Origin: Acidobacteriota bacterium
Lineage (GTDB): Bacteria; Acidobacteriota; Vicinamibacteria; Vicinamibacterales; 2-12-FULL-66-21
Assembly (NCBI GenBank): GCA_003222675.1
Contig: QHWT01000047.1
Location: forward strand, 62,069-126,068
Direction: 5' to 3'
DNA length: 64,000 nucleotides
Within the stretch, counting starts at the first letter, position 1, and the number at the start of each line of letters is the position of its first letter. This document shows, in pieces, positions 59,154 to 64,000 of the stretch. Made by a program: the position numbers and the translations under genes. The notes beneath the pieces are model-generated. The model was not told the origin of the DNA. It saw only the letters and a program-made list of their open reading frames with translations, and ran no database searches.

Positions 59154-61316
59154 ATGAAAAACCACTCAGGCGCGTGTCTGATCGCGGCGCCGCTCATGGC
59201 GGCGTTGCTCGTACCGGCAGCCCTGGCGCAGGTCGGCAGCGTGGCCGTGCAGCCGCCGGTCGCAAAGAAAGTACCTCACGAAACGCCGATCCACGGACGC
59301 ACGCTCAACGACGATTACTTCTGGCTCCGCGAGAAATCCAATCCCGAGGTCATCAAATATCTCGAGTCCGAGAATGCCTACACCGACGAGGTGATGGCGC
59401 CAACGAAGAGCCTGCAGGAGAACCTTTATAAAGAGATGCTCGGTCGAATCAAGCAGACCGATCTCAGCGTACCAACGCGGATCGGCGAGTACTTTTATTA
59501 CTCCCGCACTGAAGAAGGCAAACAGTATCCCTATCGGTGCCGGCGCAAAGGCAGCATGAACGGCACCGAAGAGATCCTTCTGGATCTCAACAAGCTCGCC
59601 GAAGGACATTCATTCCTCGGCCTCGGAGCATTTAACGTCAGCGACGATGGAAATCTGCTCGCGTATTCGACCGACACGACCGGCTACCGTCAGTACACGC
59701 TGCACGTCAAAGACCTGCGCACGGGGAAGACCTTGAAGGAAGCGATCGAGCGGACCGGCTCGATCGTGTGGGCCACCGATGACAAGACCCTCTTCTACAC
59801 CATCGAAGACGCCGTCTCGAAGCGATCGAACCAGTTCTACCGCCATGTCGTCGGGAGCGAGGAAAACGAGCTCCTCTACGACGAGAAGGACCCGCTCTTC
59901 GATCTCGGGGCGGGACGCTCGCTCGACAAGAAGATGATCTTCCTCATGTCGTACGCGAAGACGTCACGCGAGGCGCGCTATCTGCCGGCGGACAACCCGA
60001 CCGGCGAGCTCAAGATCGTGCTCCCGCGGCAGGAGGGTCACGAGTACGATGTCGACTATTACGATGGGCTCGTCTACATCACCACAAACAAGAAGGCGAA
60101 GAACTTCCGGGTCGTGACCGCCCCGATTGCCGATCCGTCCGAGGCGAACTGGAAGCCGTTCATCGATCACAACCCCGCGGTGAAGATCGACGGCCTGTCG
60201 TTCTTCGCCAATCACCTGGTGGTATCCGAGCGGGAAGGCGGCCTGGACTACCTGCGCGTCATCGACATGAAGACCGCGGCGTCGCATCGCATCGCGACGT
60301 CCGAGCCGGACTACACGCTGTCACTCGGGTTCAATCCCGAGTTCGACACGACAAGAGTGCGGTTCATCTACCAGTCGATGGTCACGCCTTCGTCGACATT
60401 CGAGTACGACCTGAACACAAAGCAGCGCACCCTGCTCAAGCAGCAGGAAGTGCTCGGCGGCTACGATCCCACGCAGTACCAGGCGCGCCGCGTGTGGGCC
60501 GTGGCGCGCGACGGCACGAAGGTGCCGATCTCGGTGGTATCGAAGAAGGGCGTGAAGCTCGATGGCAAGGCGCCGCTGCTGCTCACCGCGTATGGATCGT
60601 ACGGCGCATCGCTGTCGCCGACGTTCTCGTCGGGTCGATTGAGCCTGCTCGATCGCGGCGTCATCTACGCGCTGGCCTATATCCGCGGCGGCGGAGAGCT
60701 CGGCGAGGACTGGCGCGAGCAGGGGCGCATGATGAAGAAGATGAACACGTTCAATGACTTCATCGATTGCGCCGAATACCTGGTCAAGAACAAGTACACC
60801 TCGTCGGATCGACTGGTGATCCAGGGCGGAAGCGCCGGCGGGCTCCTCGTGGGCGCCGTGGTCAATATGCGTCCCGATCTGTTCAAGGCCGTCGTCGCGC
60901 AGGTGCCGTTCGTCGACGTGATGAACACGATGATGGACGCCACGCTGCCGCTGACGACGAGCGAGTGGATCGAGTGGGGCAACCCGAACAACTTCGAGGA
61001 GTTCGAGTACATGATCAAGTACTCGCCCTACGACAACGTCAAGGCGCAGAAGTACCCGGCGATGCTCGTGCAGGTCTCGCTGAACGACAGCCAGGTGCCG
61101 TACTGGGAAGGGACGAAATTCGCCGCGAAGATCCGGGCGATGAAGACCGATACGAACCCGCTGATCCTGAAGGCCAACATGGGCGCCGGCCACGGCGGCT
61201 CGTCCGGCCGCTACGATGCGCTGCGCGAAACGGCGTTCACCTACGCGTTCGTGCTGTGGCAGATGGGATTAGCCGGCGCGCCGTCGACGACGAATACTCC
61301 CACGCTCGCGAAATGA
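59154..61316 (+). CDS. S9 family peptidase (oligopeptidase B / prolyl oligopeptidase-like)
   Basis: Start MKNHSGACLIAAPLMAALLVPAALAQ; HGRTLNDDYFWLREKSNPEVIKYLESENAYTDEVM; LVIQGGSAGGLLVGAVVNMRPDLFKAVVAQVPFVD. Confidence 0.95.
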   Translation: MKNHSGACLIAAPLMAALLVPAALAQVGSVAVQPPVAKKVPHETPIHGRTLNDDYFWLREKSNPEVIKYLESENAYTDEVMAPTKSLQENLYKEMLGRIKQTDLSVPTRIGEYFYYSRTEEGKQYPYRCRRKGSMNGTEEILLDLNKLAEGHSFLGLGAFNVSDDGNLLAYSTDTTGYRQYTLHVKDLRTGKTLKEAIERTGSIVWATDDKTLFYTIEDAVSKRSNQFYRHVVGSEENELLYDEKDPLFDLGAGRSLDKKMIFLMSYAKTSREARYLPADNPTGELKIVLPRQEGHEYDVDYYDGLVYITTNKKAKNFRVVTAPIADPSEANWKPFIDHNPAVKIDGLSFFANHLVVSEREGGLDYLRVIDMKTAASHRIATSEPDYTLSLGFNPEFDTTRVRFIYQSMVTPSSTFEYDLNTKQRTLLKQQEVLGGYDPTQYQARRVWAVARDGTKVPISVVSKKGVKLDGKAPLLLTAYGSYGASLSPTFSSGRLSLLDRGVIYALAYIRGGGELGEDWREQGRMMKKMNTFNDFIDCAEYLVKNKYTSSDRLVIQGGSAGGLLVGAVVNMRPDLFKAVVAQVPFVDVMNTMMDATLPLTTSEWIEWGNPNNFEEFEYMIKYSPYDNVKAQKYPAMLVQVSLNDSQVPYWEGTKFAAKIRAMKTDTNPLILKANMGAGHGGSSGRYDALRETAFTYAFVLWQMGLAGAPSTTNTPTLAK

Positions 61317-61318
61317 TG

Positions 61319-62330
61319 TGAACAGGAGTTGATGCTCGCGATCCAGACGCCCTGTCCGCTGTCGCACCGCAGAACTATACGGACTGGGCGGCCCAGCAGC
61401 AGGTCTTCGAGAGCATGGCAGCGATCGCGAGCGGCTGGCTCACACTTCGGGAGCCGGGAGCCGAGCCTGAGTCGATCGTGCCGCAGCGCGTCACAACGGG
61501 GTTCTTCGACGTGCTGCGGGTCCGCCCCGCCATCGGACGCACTTTCACCGTGGCAAACGAGGTCGCCGGCCGGAATCGCGTCGCCGTCATCAGCGACGGG
61601 CTGTGGCGGCGCCGCTTCGGCGCCGACCCCGCGATCGTTGGACGCACGATTCCGCTGGAGGACGTCGAAAGCGGCCAGCGCGGGTACCAGGTCATCGGCG
61701 TCATGCCGCCGGACTTCGCGTATCCCGTCGGCGTCACCCGCGCGACCGAGATCTGGCTGCCTTACGTCGTCTCCGCCAATCAGCGCATCCGCGATCCGCA
61801 TCAGCACAGTTACTACCTGCAGGTCATCGCGCGCCTGAGGCCTGGCGTCTCGCTGACCGCGGCGCGGGCGCAGATGGATCAAATCGCAGCGGCGCTCGAA
61901 AAAGCAAACCCGGAGTGGAACAAAGACAGCAAAGCCGGCGTCCGTCCGCTGATCGATCACATCGTAGGATCACGTACGCGTTCGTGGATGCTGATGCTCC
62001 TGGGCGCGGTCGCTATCGTCCTGATGATCGCGTGTGCGAAGGTCGCGAATCTCCTGCTCGCACGCTCGAGCGTGCGCGAGCGCGAAGTCGGCATCCGCGC
62101 TGCGCTGGGCGCGGGACGTTGGCGGCTCATCCGGCAGCTGCTGATCGAGAGCCTCGTATGGCGCAGCGGCGATTCAACATGCTGCTGCTCGGGCTATTCG
62201 GCGTGCTGGGCCTCGTGATTGCTGCCGTCGGGATCTACCGGCTCATGGCCCATGTCGTCTCGCAGCGCACGCGCGAGATCGGCGTCCGTATGGCGCTCGG
62301 CGCCACGGACTCACAATCGAACAGCATTCA
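61319..62330 (+). pseudogene. Truncated, internally deleted MacB/ADOP-type ABC transporter permease
   Basis: No start; reading frame DARDPDALSAVAPQNYTDWAAQQQVFESMAAIA...[15 protein letters not shown]...[37 protein letters not shown], then a frame jump to [46 protein letters not shown]. Confidence 0.88.
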
Positions 62331-62339
62331 CTTGTCACG

Positions 62340-62425
62340 GACGCTCTCACGCCGAGCGCGCCGAGAACACATCGGTTAGGTTTTTATCTCTGCAGTGCAC
62401 TCCGCGCCCTCCCCGTGAAATCGTG
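62340..62425. repeat. Palindromic element at the 3' edge of the ABC-permease pseudogene
   Basis: TCTCACGCCGAGCGCGCCGAGAACAC ... TCTCTGCAGTGCACTCCGCGCCCTCCCCGTGA. Confidence 0.7.
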
Positions 62426-62471
62426 CGCGGACTCTCCTGACTAAGCGTCGCGGTAGCAGTTCTCGGTCGGA

Positions 62472-63917
62472 CTAATACTTCGGCTGCGAGGGATCGATCC
62501 GATCGATCCACGCCAGGATCCCGCCTTTCAGGTTGAACACGTTCTTGAACCCGCGCTCCTGCAGGAGCGCGACAGCCTTCGCGCTGCGGCCGCCCATCTT
62601 GCAATGGACGACGAGTTCGCGTGAGGGATCGAGCTCCCCGGCGCGCGCGGCGACCTGGCCGAGCGGGATCAGCTTCGAGCCTTCGATGCGGCAGATCTGG
62701 TACTCGTTCGGCTCGCGCACGTCGAGCAGGTACACGTCCTCGCCGCGGTCGTAGCGCGCCTTCAATTCCTCCACCGTGATCTCCGGCACCGTCGGCGCGG
62801 CATTGGCGGCTTTTTGTGGCGGGGTGACGCCGCAGAAGGCATCGTAATCGATCAGCGTCTTGATCGTTGGATGATCGCCGCAGACCGGGCAGTCGGGGTC
62901 CCGGCGCAGCTTCAGCTCGCGGAACTTCATCGACAAGGCGTCGTACAGCAGCAGCCGGCCGACGAGCGGCTGCCCTGCGCCAAGAATCAGCTTCACCGCT
63001 TCGGTCGCCTGGATCACGCCGATGATCCCGGGCAGCACACCCAGCACGCCTCCCTCGGCGCAACTCGGGACGAGGCCCGGAGGCGGTGGCTCTGGATAGA
63101 GGCACCGATAGCAGGGTCCATCCGGCACCGCGAACACGGCCGCCTGCCCGTCGAATCGGAAGATGCTGCCGTAAACGTTCGGCTTGCCGAGCAGCACGCA
63201 GGCGTCGTTGACAAGATAGCGGGTCTGGAAATTATCGGTGCCGTCGACGACGAGGTCGTAGTCGCGGAGGATGTCGAGCGCGTTCTTCGATGTCAGCGCC
63301 ACTTCGTGCGTCACGACGTTCAGGCTCGGGTTCATCGCCTGCAGGCGCTCCTTCGATGCCTCGAGCTTCCGCCGTCCCACATCCGGTGCGCCGTAGATGA
63401 TCTGCCGATGCAGGTTGCTCGCGTCGACGGTATCGAAATCGACCAGACCGATCGTGCCGACGCCCGCCGCGGCGAGATACATTGTCGCTGGCGATCCAAG
63501 CCCGCCCGCACCCACGCACAGTACGCGTGCAGCCTTCAGCTTGCGCTGACCCTCGACGCCGACCTCCGGCATGATCAGATGACGGCTGTAGCGCTGGATC
63601 TCATCCCGCGTCAGTTCCGGCGTCTCGCGTTCGACCGTCGTGCTCCCCCCCGCGACGGAGGGGACGATGGTGACGGTGTCTTTCGGCGTGACCGGCGTCG
63701 ATTCCCGCTGCAGGTGACGGATGTCTTCGTCGTTGACGTAGATGTTGACGAAATTCCGGAGCTTGCCTTCGTCGGAGTACAGGTGGCGCCGTAAATCTCC
63801 GTGCTGCGCGATCAGCGCCTTCAACAGATCGCCGATCGTGGCGCCTTCGAGTTCGACGGTGTCGCGGCCGCCGGTGAACGGGCGAAGGGGGGTGGGAATC
63901 AGGATTCGGGTCGCCAT
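62472..63917 (-). CDS. moeB: MoaD/ThiS-like ubiquitin-fold domain + MoeB/ThiF E1-like adenylyltransferase + rhodanese domain fusion
   Basis: 481-aa ORF; N-terminal beta-grasp-like region ending VPSVAGG; RVLCVGAGGLGSPATMYLAAAGVGTIGLVDFDTVDASNLHRQIIYG; rhodanese VYLLDVREPNEYQICRIEGSKLIPLGQ...VVHCKMGGRSAKA. Confidence 0.92.
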   Translation of the reverse strand: MATRILIPTPLRPFTGGRDTVELEGATIGDLLKALIAQHGDLRRHLYSDEGKLRNFVNIYVNDEDIRHLQRESTPVTPKDTVTIVPSVAGGSTTVERETPELTRDEIQRYSRHLIMPEVGVEGQRKLKAARVLCVGAGGLGSPATMYLAAAGVGTIGLVDFDTVDASNLHRQIIYGAPDVGRRKLEASKERLQAMNPSLNVVTHEVALTSKNALDILRDYDLVVDGTDNFQTRYLVNDACVLLGKPNVYGSIFRFDGQAAVFAVPDGPCYRCLYPEPPPPGLVPSCAEGGVLGVLPGIIGVIQATEAVKLILGAGQPLVGRLLLYDALSMKFRELKLRRDPDCPVCGDHPTIKTLIDYDAFCGVTPPQKAANAAPTVPEITVEELKARYDRGEDVYLLDVREPNEYQICRIEGSKLIPLGQVAARAGELDPSRELVVHCKMGGRSAKAVALLQERGFKNVFNLKGGILAWIDRIDPSQPKY

Positions 63918-64000
63918 TGAATCTCCTCGCGCGCGAACGCGACGCGATCGTCGCGCAACCGCCAGCAGGTCACGTCCGCCGGCGCCGCGCGAACCACGGA
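63899..64000 (-). CDS. 3' end of an upstream ORF truncated by the window edge (possible M67/JAMM-type protein, weak)
   Basis: Minus-strand frame ...AAPADVTCWRLRDDRVAFAREEIQWRPES*, overlapping the moeB fusion start. Confidence 0.3.
   Translation of the reverse strand, partial: SVVRAAPADVTCWRLRDDRVAFAREEIQWRPES

Overview
High-GC bacterial chromosomal window. It is probably Acidobacteriota/Vicinamibacteria-like; this is inferred from gene content and an ADOP-type permease relic and has not been tested. Contents, left to right: (1) the start of a respiratory complex I operon on the minus strand (nuoA-B-C-[gmhA]-D-E), with a SIS-family sugar-phosphate isomerase between nuoC and nuoD; (2) a frameshifted glycosyltransferase, then thiS-thiG; (3) a plus-strand glycan island (methyltransferases, GT2, DUF2304-like protein, large membrane protein); (4) a membrane-fused spermidine-synthase-like protein and a HEAT-repeat protein; (5) a ~21 kb minus-strand polysaccharide cluster (~18.7-40.1 kb) with a WecA/MraY-like transferase, several GTs, O-antigen ligase/polymerase, flippase, Wzz, acyltransferase, methyltransferases and a NeuB/CMP-transferase sugar-acid subcluster. 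It is bracketed by three plus-strand secreted proteins that share the same five-repeat C-terminal module; (6) another O-antigen ligase-like protein, lhgO, rfbD-like and DegT aminotransferase genes; (7) housekeeping genes (smpB, pdxA, ricT, holB, PBP1A, S9 peptidase), an ABC-permease pseudogene and a ubiquitin-like/E1/rhodanese fusion. The two most interesting signals are: (a) a recurrent family of degenerate 'word-repeat' palindromic elements in at least ten spacers, one of which appears inserted in frame inside a glycosyltransferase ORF; (b) a ~51-aa x 5 C-terminal repeat module, ending W-x-(I/V)-V-(G/S)-P-R-stop, on three otherwise unrelated secreted proteins. No rRNA, tRNA, CRISPR array or intact mobile element was recognised. 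All assignments come from reading the sequence and ORF translations; no database search was run.
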